A DNA stretch of 18,094 nucleotides from CAZDCZ01 sp964504155 (GCA_964504155.1 CAZDCZ010000062.1:1-18094), one strand, 5' to 3'. Shown: positions 7,487 to 16,508, counted from the stretch's first letter. The notes: generated by a model not told the origin, from the letters alone. A program made the numbers and translations.

Positions 7487-8617
7487 TTAAGAGTTTATCA
7501 TCATTGGCATTAATAACATAAGCATGTCTTCATCGTCGTTGTCTTTATCAACTGGAAATAATACTCCTGCTCTTGATGGATCTGAGAGTTCAATAAGAAT
7601 ATCTGCAGATGATAGATTCAAAAGTATTTCAATTAAAAATGCAGACTTAAAACCAATAGCCATATCGTCTCCTTCGTATTGACAATTTAATTTTTCGTCG
7701 GCCGAAATAGAGAAGTCAATATCTTGTGCCGAAACTGATAATTGATTTCCTATGATATCTAATTTAATTAAATTACTTGCCTGATTTGAAAATAAAGATA
7801 CTCTTTTTAATGAATTTAAAAGTTCTAATCTGTCGATAGTAAGTTTGTGAGGATTATTTTCAGGAATAACAGAGTTATAACTTGGGTAATTTCCTTCAAC
7901 TAATCGCGAAACTAATTTATAGTTTGGTAAAGAAAAAAAAGCATTTTTATCATCAAATTCAATTAATACTTCATTATCGTCTTTAGGTAAAATGCTTTTT
8001 AATAATGAAGCGGGCTTTTTAGGAAGAATAAAGTTTGATTCTTCATCGGCTTTAATGTCAAATCTTTTATAGCGTACTAATTTGTGAGAATCAGATGCTA
8101 CAAATGCGAGGTTGTCTTCATGTAATTCAATAAAAATGCCATTCATTACAGGTCGAAGTTCATCATCGGCAGTAGCAAATAATGTTTTAGAAATACCATT
8201 AGCAAGAAGTTCTGTGGGTACTTGTATCGATTTTTTGATGTCTTCTTTTATAATAGGTAATTGTGGGAAATCTTCTCCGTTAAGCCCAACAATATTATAT
8301 ATCCCATTTTCGCTACTTATTTTTACATTGTACGATTCAGGATTAATATCGAAAGTTAATGGTTGATCTGCAAATTCTTTTAATATATCGGTTAATATTC
8401 TTGCAGGTAATGCAATTACTCCATCATCGGTAGCATTTTCGATGTCTATTGTTGTAATAAGAGTTGTCTCAAGATCGGATGCTGTAATTTTTAATTCGTT
8501 TTCGTTTAATTGAAAAAGAAAATTGTCTAATATCGGCAAAGTGTTTTTATTGCTAATAACTCTGTTAATTGCCTGTAAATGACCTAATAATACTGTGCTT
8601 GAAATTACGAACTTCAT
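7487..8617 (-). CDS. dnaN: DNA polymerase III beta subunit (sliding clamp)
   Basis: A 376-aa beta clamp, the usual length, with three repeated clamp folds. Recognisable parts are MKFVISSTVLLGHLQAINRV at the N-terminus, NTLPILDNFLF, FATADDELRPVMNGIFIEL in domain 2, SDSHKLVRYKR, VEGNYPSYNSVIP at the start of domain 3, and the C-terminal LLMPMMINS that ends the hydrophobic partner-binding groove. As a dimeric ring it holds the replicative polymerase on DNA. It is not beside dnaA; instead it follows gldF, gldG and the DUF4340 gene, with 106 nt before its ATG that may hold a promoter, though I found no TAnnTTTG there. Confidence 0.97.
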   Translation of the reverse strand: MKFVISSTVLLGHLQAINRVISNKNTLPILDNFLFQLNENELKITASDLETTLITTIDIENATDDGVIALPARILTDILKEFADQPLTFDINPESYNVKISSENGIYNIVGLNGEDFPQLPIIKEDIKKSIQVPTELLANGISKTLFATADDELRPVMNGIFIELHEDNLAFVASDSHKLVRYKRFDIKADEESNFILPKKPASLLKSILPKDDNEVLIEFDDKNAFFSLPNYKLVSRLVEGNYPSYNSVIPENNPHKLTIDRLELLNSLKRVSLFSNQASNLIKLDIIGNQLSVSAQDIDFSISADEKLNCQYEGDDMAIGFKSAFLIEILLNLSSADILIELSDPSRAGVLFPVDKDNDDEDMLMLLMPMMINS

Positions 8618-8723
8618 CTTAGTTATTTTTTATTTTGTCTGTTAATAAATGTTTTTTTACCTTAGATATTAATTATCAATAATACGAAAAATTTATGAAG
8701 TAGCCAATAAGAGAGCGGATTTT

Positions 8724-9722
8724 TTATGGAGTTAAAAAATACTCCAGTTCTTTCATTAATAATTCAATATTAAAATATTTTATTTCAACAATTTCGTTAC
8801 TGTTATTTAAACAGGCGTATGCAATATTTGGATTAAAAATATATTTCGAATTACTTGAGTTTGTATTGTTGTTGTCAAATTTCTTGTAAATATCTATTTT
8901 CTGGGTGTCTCCGTTAATATCTTCTAAACTAATGCTGTAATAAATGTCCGATGCTAAAATAGAATCTTGTTTTTCTGAGCTTATTTTTGCAATATTAGAA
9001 AAATTGATATTATGAAAATATGTAAGATATTGTGCTGCCTTTTCTACATCGAAATTACTGATATGTACTGTTTTATCTAAGGCTTTTATCGAAAAAGTTC
9101 CATCGTTATAATTTGTTATTTCGAACGACGATTTTGGTTTTAATGGTATTTTAACCAATACCGATTTTATTTGTTGAGGTTTATAATCAAAAACAATTTT
9201 ATTACGCCAATAATTTTCGTCTAACACATATAAAATGGCTATATTCCCTGAATATGCAGGAATTCTTGCAACGAAAATATCTGCTCCTTTTTCTCGTGTT
9301 ATGTACGATTTTTTAATATTCGAACTTGGTAAACTTATATAATACGAACTTAATTTTCTATTATTTTTATATGCTTCAACAAATACCGAATTAGTATTTA
9401 AAAGCTTTTGGGCACTTGTTGCTTTAGAATGCGAAACAGGAGAGAGAATATCTATTCTGTTTAATACTTTTAAAAATGATTCTATTGCTTTAGGTCTAAT
9501 TAAATATTTCTTATTTACTTTCCATTGTTTGTTCGATTTTTCAAGAACTGTTTTTGTCTTATTTGTTGATAAAACAATTCTATTTATATTGTTAATATTT
9601 TTAATAGCAAAGTTAGAGTCATTACTTAATGTCCCTTTTTCTTTATTAAAAAATACTATTGCCGAAAGTATAACCAAAGCAATAGTTATAATTAAATACA
9701 GTAGATTTTTATTTTTACTCAT
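8724..9722 (-). CDS. DUF4340 membrane-anchored protein linked to gldFG
   Basis: A 332-aa protein from the ATG at 9722. An upstream frame could extend it by 23 residues to 9791 but would overlap gldG by 47 nt, whereas M24 directly precedes a clean N-terminal anchor (MSKNKNLLYLIITIALVILS, membrane segment about 7-26). The rest is predicted extracytoplasmic and repetitive in beta-structure, with IVLSTNKTKTVLEKSNKQWK near the start, as in DUF4340 proteins. These often sit beside GldG-like or ABC auxiliary proteins, so it is likely an accessory of the same transporter, acting in the periplasm. The start is 22 nt after the gldG stop. Confidence 0.75.
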   Translation of the reverse strand: MSKNKNLLYLIITIALVILSAIVFFNKEKGTLSNDSNFAIKNINNINRIVLSTNKTKTVLEKSNKQWKVNKKYLIRPKAIESFLKVLNRIDILSPVSHSKATSAQKLLNTNSVFVEAYKNNRKLSSYYISLPSSNIKKSYITREKGADIFVARIPAYSGNIAILYVLDENYWRNKIVFDYKPQQIKSVLVKIPLKPKSSFEITNYNDGTFSIKALDKTVHISNFDVEKAAQYLTYFHNINFSNIAKISSEKQDSILASDIYYSISLEDINGDTQKIDIYKKFDNNNTNSSNSKYIFNPNIAYACLNNSNEIVEIKYFNIELLMKELEYFLTP

Positions 9723-9744
9723 ATATATACTTATTGTTATAGCT

Positions 9745-11445
9745 TTATTTCGAATATTTAATTTTACGCCATCTCGAAATAATAATTCCAAATAAAATAA
9801 TAATTAGTATTGGAAGAATAATATTTATCAATTGCCATTTTAGTCTTTCTTGCTTTACTTTCGATTTGTTAAGAACTCGTAGTTTAATATTTTTAGAACG
9901 TAATTTTAATAATTCAGCTTCGTTAGTCATATAATGTACCACATTCATTACAAACTCTTTGTTTCCAAATGTTTGTTTAGTATATCTGTCTAATCCTAAT
10001 GGCGATATTAATATGCCGTCGGCTCTTCTTCTAACCTCATTTCTAATAATATCGCCATCGGAGATTACTATCATTTTTGTATCTATACTTTTTTCTTTAT
10101 ATATATACGATTTGTTATCGATAAATGTATTTAACATTCTATTTTTAAAAACCGATTCAAATTTTCCTTCTAGCAATACAGCAATTGGAAGATTTGATGA
10201 GTTAAATTCTGAAGGATTTAATTTGTTGTTTATTTGTTCGAGGCTTACTAAAAATGGGGCAGATGTTAGTTTAGAATTTTGCGACGAACTAAGTAATATT
10301 TTATATTTAACATCTTTGTTCGATTTAATAATATCTATATTGCTGGCAAAATTCGATTTTATTAAATTTAAATCTTTGGTAATATTATTATTTGCCGGTG
10401 GCATAATAAGAGGGCTGTATAACCACGATGCAGGCGAGAATTTTGTTTTTTCTCCTGCTAAAGCAGTATTTATAGGTATTATTGAGCATTGAATATCTTG
10501 AATAATTTTGGGGTTTATTCTTACTCCGTATCTAAATAATTGATCGTTAATATTTAAATCGTTTATTAAAGCAAATGTGCTACTTCCGGTAGATAAACTA
10601 TCCATCGATACTTTAATAGGATCTATAAACCATATTACTTTTCCTCCATTCATAATGTATTGATCAATAACAAATTTGTCTTTTTCGGGAAAAGAATTTT
10701 GTGGCTTTGCTATTATTATAGTACTGTATGGATTAAGAATTGTGTTATGTCCTTTAATGTTAACTCTATCAATTAAATAATATTTCGACAATGATTTTGT
10801 GATATCTCCAACTTCATATTCGTCTAATTCGCCATGCCCTTCGATAAATGCAATCCTTTGTTTTTTCTTAACAGTTAATCTTCTAATGGCATCAATTAAT
10901 TTGTATTCTATTGATTGAATTGAATTGTTAAGATTTTGTTCTGCCGAGAATCCCGAGTTGTTTTTTAAGAAGTTTACAGATGTTTCTTTTTCGCCGTAAG
11001 TTATAATTGCACCCGGAAATAAAAGTTTCTGACTAGTTCCTCCTTCGTTATCTTTATCGTGAACATTTGTTGGGTTTAATCCTCGCTGATATATATCGCG
11101 ATATATTGCTGCGCGTTTCCCTTTATCATCTGATGCTGATGGGTTAATTATTTCATATTCAATATTATCGTTGGCAATAAGTTTAAATTCATCAATCATT
11201 TCTTTTATCGATTTTTGCATTCTTTTAAAACCAACAGGCATATCTCCGTCAAGAAATAATTGAATATATACAATATCGTCAAGAGAATCTAAAATTTGTT
11301 TTGTTGTTTTAGTAAGTGTATATCTATTATCTGAGGTTAAATCTAAACGCAAAAACAACGCTGACGACAGATAATTAATTAGTACTATTATCACTAAAGT
11401 GCTTAATAAGTGAATAATATTTTGATTTTTAAGTTTTTTTTTCAT
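9745..11445 (-). CDS. gldG: Gliding motility-associated ABC transporter substrate-binding protein GldG
   Basis: A 566-aa protein with an N-terminal membrane segment (about 13-33), a large extracytoplasmic region and a C-terminal membrane segment (about 538-557) with basic residues after it. The segments SDNRYTLTKTTKQILDSLDD, KQRIAFIEGHGELD and GGKVIWFIDPIKVSMDSL are characteristic of GldG and the ABC-type auxiliary domain. With GldA (ATPase, not in the window) and GldF it forms the ABC system tied to gliding motility and, in some species, type IX secretion. It lies 49 nt downstream of gldF in the same orientation, with a small hairpin between the two. Confidence 0.92.
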   Translation of the reverse strand: MKKKLKNQNIIHLLSTLVIIVLINYLSSALFLRLDLTSDNRYTLTKTTKQILDSLDDIVYIQLFLDGDMPVGFKRMQKSIKEMIDEFKLIANDNIEYEIINPSASDDKGKRAAIYRDIYQRGLNPTNVHDKDNEGGTSQKLLFPGAIITYGEKETSVNFLKNNSGFSAEQNLNNSIQSIEYKLIDAIRRLTVKKKQRIAFIEGHGELDEYEVGDITKSLSKYYLIDRVNIKGHNTILNPYSTIIIAKPQNSFPEKDKFVIDQYIMNGGKVIWFIDPIKVSMDSLSTGSSTFALINDLNINDQLFRYGVRINPKIIQDIQCSIIPINTALAGEKTKFSPASWLYSPLIMPPANNNITKDLNLIKSNFASNIDIIKSNKDVKYKILLSSSQNSKLTSAPFLVSLEQINNKLNPSEFNSSNLPIAVLLEGKFESVFKNRMLNTFIDNKSYIYKEKSIDTKMIVISDGDIIRNEVRRRADGILISPLGLDRYTKQTFGNKEFVMNVVHYMTNEAELLKLRSKNIKLRVLNKSKVKQERLKWQLINIILPILIIILFGIIISRWRKIKYSK

Positions 11446-11494
11446 TTTTTAGATGTGTTTACTCGATATATCGTTCTTAAAGAATGATAATTAT

Positions 11495-12226
11495 TTACCA
11501 TTTTCGGCTTTGTAATACAGTTTTTGTAATTAGTAAAAACAAACCGATAACACTAATAAAATATATTATATCCCGGCTATCTATTACTCCGCGACTCATA
11601 GAGTTATAATGTTCGTTTATTCCAAGATTAATAATAAATGTATTAATTGAACTGAATATGCCTAAGCTATTTATAGAATCGAATCCTTTAAACATAAAGA
11701 AGCTAATTGTAACAGCAATAATAAATGCAATAATTTGATTGTTTGTTAACGACGAAGAAAATAATCCGATAGATGCATATATTGCAGCTAAAAAGAATAA
11801 ACCAATGAACGACCCCCATGTTCCTCCAATATCTATATTCCCTACAGGGCTTCCTAATTGATATACAGAATAAAAGAATACTAAGGTTGGCAAAATAGCT
11901 AATAAAACTAAAACTACCGAAGCAAGATATTTCGCAAAAATAATCTGAAAATCAGATATCGGACGAGTAAATAATAATTCAATTGTGCCGGATTGTTTTT
12001 CGTCGGCAAACATGCGCATTGTTATTGCAGGAACTAAAAATAAAAATATCCAGGGAGCAATAATAAATAAAGGTTCTATATTGGCATAGCCATTATCTAA
12101 AACATTAAAATTGCTTGGAAAAACCCACATAAATAAGCTATTTGCTAATAAAAAAACTACAATAACTATGTAGCCGGTTAAGGAACTGAAAAATCCGTTT
12201 ATCTCTTTTTTAAATAATGCCCACAT
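11495..12226 (-). CDS. gldF: Gliding motility-associated ABC transporter permease GldF
   Basis: A 243-aa ABC-2 type permease with six predicted membrane segments (about 18-37, 53-72, 101-122, 138-158, 163-181, 219-236). The cytoplasmic signature ADEKQSGTIELLFTRPISDF between segments 2 and 3 is typical of GldF and its relatives. It starts with MWALFKKEINGFFSS. It heads the minus-strand cluster, with a good candidate promoter 25 nt upstream. The ATPase gldA is not adjacent, as in many Bacteroidota where it lies elsewhere. Confidence 0.93.
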   Translation of the reverse strand: MWALFKKEINGFFSSLTGYIVIVVFLLANSLFMWVFPSNFNVLDNGYANIEPLFIIAPWIFLFLVPAITMRMFADEKQSGTIELLFTRPISDFQIIFAKYLASVVLVLLAILPTLVFFYSVYQLGSPVGNIDIGGTWGSFIGLFFLAAIYASIGLFSSSLTNNQIIAFIIAVTISFFMFKGFDSINSLGIFSSINTFIINLGINEHYNSMSRGVIDSRDIIYFISVIGLFLLITKTVLQSRKW

Positions 12227-12251
12227 TGTTTTCTTTTTTATATTTCGAACA

Positions 12252-12280
12252 CAAATTTAATGTAATTTTCTAAGTTGAAA
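12252..12280 (-). promoter_or_regulatory. Candidate gldF promoter
   Basis: On the minus strand a perfect TAAATTTG (-7 type TAnnTTTG, 12259 to 12252) lies 25 nt before the gldF ATG. A TTTC (-33-like, 12280 to 12277) stands 17 nt further upstream. The match to the Bacteroidota consensus is good at -7 and one base off at -33. Confidence 0.5.
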
Positions 12281-12353
12281 AATGATGTTTGAGTTTTTCC
12301 CAATAAATATTTATCCAAAATAGTTATTTCTTAATATTTACAAATATCAATAT

Positions 12354-12361
12354 TATATTTG
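12354..12361 (+). promoter_or_regulatory. Candidate -7 element for the PagL-like gene
   Basis: TATATTTG matches TAnnTTTG exactly, 45 nt before the GTG at 12407. The nearest -33-like motif, TTTC at 12327-12330, is a little far (23 nt), so support is moderate. It is arranged divergently from the gldF promoter across this 180-nt gap. Confidence 0.38.
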
Positions 12362-12406
12362 TATGATAAAAAAATCAAAGGTTAATAATACTTAAGATAT
12401 AATATA

Positions 12407-13504
12407 GTGAGATTGAAATGTTTATTTTTTATAATTATCTTTATTACGAATTCTTTGGTTTTGTTATCGCAGAACGAAAAAGAAAAGTTCGAAAATATTT
12501 CTATAGAAAGCGATTTTGGGTATGGATTTATTATGCCTCACCATAAATCTATTGAATATTGTGTACAAGAGCATATTAAAAGCTTTGATATTCGAATTGC
12601 AAAGCAAACTATTGGAGACAAGCCGTGGCATAAAGAGTATAGATATCCTCGTTATGGCATTGGTTATTACTATTCTAATTTGAGTAACGATTTGGTGTTT
12701 GGTAAAGCAAATGCTTTTTATTCGTTTATAAATATTCCATTTGTAAAAAAAGAAGTATTCTTGCTTAATTATCAGATTAGTGTTGGTCTGGCGTATATTA
12801 ATAAAACTTTCGATTTGGAAAATAATTATGAAAATATTGCCATAGGATCAAAATATAATATTTATTTAGATTTTAGTATTCAGCCCAAAATAAAAATTAA
12901 CGATAAGTTCTCAATATCAAGTAATTTCAGATTTACACATTTTTCGAATGGGAAAATAGTTTCGCCAAATAAAGGTTTGAATATTGTAAATAACTCTATA
13001 GGTGTTCATTATGCATTTGGAAATACCGATAAAATTAATTCTGAATCGGATACAGATATTCCGCAAAATAAATTTACTGTAATCTATTCGGGTGCAATAA
13101 AAACTATATCAAGATACGAAAAAGGAGCGTTTTTTGCATCATCAATATCCGGCGATTATTATCGACAATATAATATAAAACATCAATGGGGCGTTGGGGT
13201 AGATATTTTTTATGATTCGGCAATTAGAACATCAAAGAATTTAGAGAAATACCAAACAATTAATAATGCAGATTTGTATCAGTATGGCGTTCATATTGGG
13301 CACGATATGCTATTAGGGCAATTCTCGTTTTGCATGCAATTAGGTGTTTATTTATATACGCCTATCGAACCCGAAGCTCCAATTTATAATAGGTTGGGAA
13401 TTAGATATTATTTTAATAATAATATTATTGCCAATATAACACTTAAATCGCATTACGGAAAAGCTAGTTTTATTGAGTTTGGTGTTGGCTATTGTTTTAA
13501 TTAA
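12407..13504 (+). CDS. Acyloxyacyl hydrolase / PagL-like lipid A deacylase, outer membrane
   Basis: A 365-aa protein with a signal peptide (about 1-21, ending LLSQ) and many alternating aromatic beta-strand patterns ending in FGVGYCFN, as in outer-membrane barrels. Residues about 170-202 contain FRFTHFSNGK, then SPNKGLNIVNNSIGVHY, matching the PagL active-site block; His178 and Ser180 are the predicted catalytic pair. I could not identify the acidic third residue. PagL removes a 3-O-linked acyl chain from lipid A. This protein is about twice the length of classical PagL (about 150 aa mature), its C-terminal half forming further strands, a form I associate with Bacteroidota. The start is GTG 12407, or possibly TTG 12413; no in-frame ATG precedes the signal peptide. 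Confidence 0.72.
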   Translation: MRLKCLFFIIIFITNSLVLLSQNEKEKFENISIESDFGYGFIMPHHKSIEYCVQEHIKSFDIRIAKQTIGDKPWHKEYRYPRYGIGYYYSNLSNDLVFGKANAFYSFINIPFVKKEVFLLNYQISVGLAYINKTFDLENNYENIAIGSKYNIYLDFSIQPKIKINDKFSISSNFRFTHFSNGKIVSPNKGLNIVNNSIGVHYAFGNTDKINSESDTDIPQNKFTVIYSGAIKTISRYEKGAFFASSISGDYYRQYNIKHQWGVGVDIFYDSAIRTSKNLEKYQTINNADLYQYGVHIGHDMLLGQFSFCMQLGVYLYTPIEPEAPIYNRLGIRYYFNNNIIANITLKSHYGKASFIEFGVGYCFN

Positions 13505-13534
13505 GGTTTATTGAATAATTTTAAATTATTTTTT

Positions 13535-14254
13535 ATGCATAAAGTAAAATTTATATTGTTAATTATTCTTTTTAGTTCGTGCGAGAGCGATTTATTTAAC
13601 AATAGCGAAACAGTTATTGTTGAGAAAGAAATATCCGATTTTAAAACAATTATAATTAATGATATTTTTGATGTAAATTTAATTCAAGATACTATAAATA
13701 GAGTGTTTATTGAAGGGGGGAGCGATATTATTTCTAAAATTAATGTGTCGGTAAAAAACGATAGTCTTTTTGTGAGTAATAGTAATACTTTTCGATGGAT
13801 TGGAAATTACGATAGAGTAGTTGTTAATATTTCGGTTAAAAATTTACACAATTTAAGATTAAATGCCCCATGTAATGTGAAATCTATAAATAATATCGAA
13901 ACATATTATTTAAATGTAAAAGCAATAGCCGAAATGTCTGATATTGATATTTCTATGAATACCGATAATTTTTATTTTGTAAATTCTGCTACATCCGGAG
14001 GACAATATATCTTTTCGGGGAATACAATAAATCTGGCATTCTGGATTCGAGGTTCCGGAAAAATTAGTACAGAAGATTTGAATTGTAAATCGGCAGATAT
14101 TATAAGTAGCACTATTGCCGATTCATATATAACAGTCGAAAATAAATTAAAAGTAAAGATAGAGAAAAATAGTAAAGTTTATTATAAAGGAAATCCACAA
14201 ACCTTAATAATAGAAGATGCAAATACTCAAAATAATTTAATAAAGCTAGATTAA
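13535..14254 (+). CDS. DUF2807 (head GIN domain) lipoprotein
   Basis: A 239-aa protein from ATG 13535, chosen because a short lipoprotein signal follows directly: hydrophobic ILLIILFSS and lipobox Cys16. An earlier TTG at 13511 would add eight residues and spoil the signal. The mature part (about 27-239) is a repetitive beta-helix-like domain typical of DUF2807: an FKTIIINDIFDVNLIQD opening, then short strands such as NLRLNAPCNVKSI and LAFWIRGSGKIST. Residues after the Cys (ESD) are acidic, compatible with surface export of Bacteroidota lipoproteins. Function is unknown; the domain is sometimes labelled a putative auto-transporter adhesin. It starts 30 nt after the PagL-like gene, so the two are likely co-transcribed, and its 3' end overlaps convergent lpxB by 9 nt. 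Confidence 0.8.
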   Translation: MHKVKFILLIILFSSCESDLFNNSETVIVEKEISDFKTIIINDIFDVNLIQDTINRVFIEGGSDIISKINVSVKNDSLFVSNSNTFRWIGNYDRVVVNISVKNLHNLRLNAPCNVKSINNIETYYLNVKAIAEMSDIDISMNTDNFYFVNSATSGGQYIFSGNTINLAFWIRGSGKISTEDLNCKSADIISSTIADSYITVENKLKVKIEKNSKVYYKGNPQTLIIEDANTQNNLIKLD

Positions 14255-15364
14255 GTAATTGTAAATTAATGATGCTGCTCTTTCCGATGCTCCTGTGTTG
14301 CCTAATTTTTCTCTTAATGTAGAGTAATTATTTAACATTGTATTTCGGTATTTTTTGTCGTGTAATATGCTATTTAATTCATTACTAATATTCTCGATAT
14401 TCATATCATCTTGAATAAGTTCTTTAACGACCTCTTTATTCATTACCAAATTAACTAATGAAATAAATTTAATTTTAACAAATTGTTTTGCTATAATATA
14501 TGATATTTTGCCGGCTTTATAGCATACTACTTGAGGAATATTAAATAAGGCAGTTTCTAAAGTAGCTGTTCCTGATGTAACAAGTGCCGCTGTTGAGTAT
14601 TTTAAAACATCATATGTTTGGTCAAACACAAGTTTTACATCATGTTGTTTGGTAAATTTAGAATAGTATCCGTTTTCTATTGATGGTGCCGCTGCAATAA
14701 CAAACTGATAATCGCTAAATTTTGGAATTAAGTCGAGCATTAATGATAAATTTTTATCAATTTCTTGCTTCCTACTACCCGCAAGTATTGCTATTATAGG
14801 TTTGTCGTTTAAGTGGTTTTGTTTCTTAAACCCTTTAATATCAAAAGGTTCTTTCTTCTTTATATTTATTGCATCTAGTAATGGATTTCCAACGTAATCG
14901 ACAGGGTAATTATGTTTCTTGTAAAAATCAATCTCAAAAGGAAAAATTACAAACATTTTATCTACAAATGCTTTAATCTTTTTTATTCTTGCTTCTTTCC
15001 ATGCCCAAATTTTGGGAGATATATAATAATATACTTTAATCCCATTTGTTTTAGCAAATTCTGCAATACGTAAGTTAAAGCCCGGATAATCAATTAAAAT
15101 TAATACATCAGGAGAGTATTTTAAGATATCAGATTTGCAGTTTTTTATATTCGAGAAAATCTTTCGTAAATTAATTACAACTTCTAAAAAGCCCATAAAT
15201 GCCGACTCTTTATAATGTTGAACTAAGTCTCCACCTTGTTTTGCCATTTTATCGCCACCCCAAAATCTAAAACATGCATTATTATCTACTTGTTTTAATT
15301 CTTTCATTAGATTCGAGCCATGTAAATCTCCCGAAGCTTCACCGGCTATAAGATAATATTTCAT
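14246..15364 (-). CDS. lpxB: Lipid-A-disaccharide synthase
   Basis: LpxB joins UDP-2,3-diacylglucosamine and lipid X to form the lipid A disaccharide at the inner face of the cytoplasmic membrane (family GT19). The 372-aa protein has the hallmarks in order: YYLIAGEASGDLHGS at the N-terminus, YYISPKIWAWKEARIK, YVGNPLLDAI, AILAGSRKQEI, and TSGTATLETALFNIPQVVCYK for the UDP site. The length is normal. It is third in a minus-strand operon with surE and a small membrane protein, 53 nt after the latter. Its 3' end overlaps the convergent lipoprotein gene by 9 nt, leaving no room for a separate terminator. Confidence 0.96.
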   Translation of the reverse strand: MKYYLIAGEASGDLHGSNLMKELKQVDNNACFRFWGGDKMAKQGGDLVQHYKESAFMGFLEVVINLRKIFSNIKNCKSDILKYSPDVLILIDYPGFNLRIAEFAKTNGIKVYYYISPKIWAWKEARIKKIKAFVDKMFVIFPFEIDFYKKHNYPVDYVGNPLLDAINIKKKEPFDIKGFKKQNHLNDKPIIAILAGSRKQEIDKNLSLMLDLIPKFSDYQFVIAAAPSIENGYYSKFTKQHDVKLVFDQTYDVLKYSTAALVTSGTATLETALFNIPQVVCYKAGKISYIIAKQFVKIKFISLVNLVMNKEVVKELIQDDMNIENISNELNSILHDKKYRNTMLNNYSTLREKLGNTGASERAASLIYNYLI

Positions 15365-15417
15365 ATTAAATTAGTTTTTGAAAATATGTGAAAGATTTTT
15401 CTGTATTAAAAACTTAA

Positions 15418-15711
15418 TTATAAAGTGAATTTTGCAATAAAGACCAGTATTGCATAAAACATTGTTGACATTAAAACACCACGTGCCGAAAAAAGTAAGT
15501 TTGTATAAATAAAAATAAAGAATAGTAGTGCATCTGGAAGAATACATAAACTGGTTAATTTTGTAAGAGCATTAGCTTCTATAAGATAATCTATTAACTC
15601 GCATATTCCAAATCCCGGAAATTTAATAATATATACAAAAAAAATTGTTATTAGTGGGATAATAATTCCTAGAATTGCTCCAAGTTTAAATGAATCTAAT
15701 TTAAATTTCAT
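15418..15711 (-). CDS. Small hypothetical membrane protein between surE and lpxB
   Basis: A 97-aa protein with three predicted membrane segments (about 9-29, 51-74, 77-95) and few charged residues apart from the K-rich start MKFKLDSFK. I do not recognise a family, but its position between surE and lpxB is one I associate with Bacteroidota operons. Its ATG lies inside the end of surE, an 11-nt overlap, which implies translational coupling. A role in the envelope alongside LpxB is a guess from position only. Confidence 0.7.
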   Translation of the reverse strand: MKFKLDSFKLGAILGIIIPLITIFFVYIIKFPGFGICELIDYLIEANALTKLTSLCILPDALLFFIFIYTNLLFSARGVLMSTMFYAILVFIAKFTL

Positions 15712-16480
15712 AATTCCACTTTTTAAGATATTCTATATTCGAGTAATCTGTTAAATCAATTTTTACCGGAACTATTGATATGTAATTGTTATTCAGAGCC
15801 CATTCGTCGGTATCAGTAGAACCATTTTCAGAACCTTCAAAATAGCCTGTAAGCCAAAAATATTCTCCATCTCTTGGGTCTATTCGTTTGTCGAATTCTT
15901 CCTTCCATACTCCTTTTGCCTGACGACATATTTTAACTCCTTTTATATCATTAAATGGGATTAAAGGAACATTAACATTTAAACAAGTGTTTTTTGGTAA
16001 GCCATTGTTTATAACGTTGCTAACAATTTTCTGTCCATATTTTTTTACAGACGAAAAATCTGCATCGCTATCAAAACTTAATAAAGAAAAACCAATAGCA
16101 GGAATTCCACTTATGCAGCCTTCTATAACTGCTGCCATAGTGCCTGAATAAACAATACTTATCGACGAGTTAGATCCATGATTGATTCCTGAAACTATTA
16201 AATCAGGTTTTCTATATAAAATCTCACTAAGTCCTAATTTTACAGAATCTACAGGTGTGCCACTACATGAGTAAATTTTTATATTATCTTTTTCAGATAA
16301 CTTTTTATATCTAAGAGGCGTATTAACGGTTATAGCATGAGACATGCCGGAGTTAGCATGCATTGGGGCAACAACTACAATATTTCCAAAGGGTTTTACA
16401 ATTTCAATTAATGCAGAAATTCCTTTGGCATTAATGCCATCATCATTTGTTACGAGTATTAAAGGTGTTTTTTCTTCCAA
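15701..16480 (-). CDS. surE: 5'-nucleotidase SurE
   Basis: SurE is a metal-dependent survival phosphatase acting on nucleoside 5'- and 3'-monophosphates. The 259-aa protein carries ILVTNDDGINAKGI with metal ligands D13 and D14, Ser44 in HANSGMSHAIT, and Asn100 in VSGINHGSNSS, all in the usual order. The start codon is TTG (16480-16478); the frame has an in-frame TAA shortly upstream and no ATG, and the conserved N-terminus begins directly, so the TTG start is well supported. A candidate -7 element lies 20 nt upstream. It leads the operon with the small membrane gene (11-nt overlap) and lpxB. Confidence 0.95.
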   Translation of the reverse strand: MEEKTPLILVTNDDGINAKGISALIEIVKPFGNIVVVAPMHANSGMSHAITVNTPLRYKKLSEKDNIKIYSCSGTPVDSVKLGLSEILYRKPDLIVSGINHGSNSSISIVYSGTMAAVIEGCISGIPAIGFSLLSFDSDADFSSVKKYGQKIVSNVINNGLPKNTCLNVNVPLIPFNDIKGVKICRQAKGVWKEEFDKRIDPRDGEYFWLTGYFEGSENGSTDTDEWALNNNYISIVPVKIDLTDYSNIEYLKKWNYEI

Positions 16481-16500
16481 TGTTATAGAATTTTAGTTTG

Positions 16501-16508
16501 CAAAGTTA
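16501..16508 (-). promoter_or_regulatory. Candidate -7 element for the surE operon
   Basis: On the minus strand TAACTTTG is a full match to TAnnTTTG, 20 nt upstream of the surE TTG start. No clear TTTG stands at the -33 position, so this is a moderate prediction. Confidence 0.42.

Noticed and set aside
8724..9791. Longer start for the DUF4340 gene at 9791
   Set aside because: It would overlap gldG by 47 nt and place a polar, charged stretch before the membrane anchor; ATG 9722 gives a clean anchor and a 22-nt gap.
9959..10492. A 177-codon open frame on + opposite gldG
   Set aside because: gldG is well supported on the other strand. The open frame is a by-product of its codon use, with no recognisable domain.
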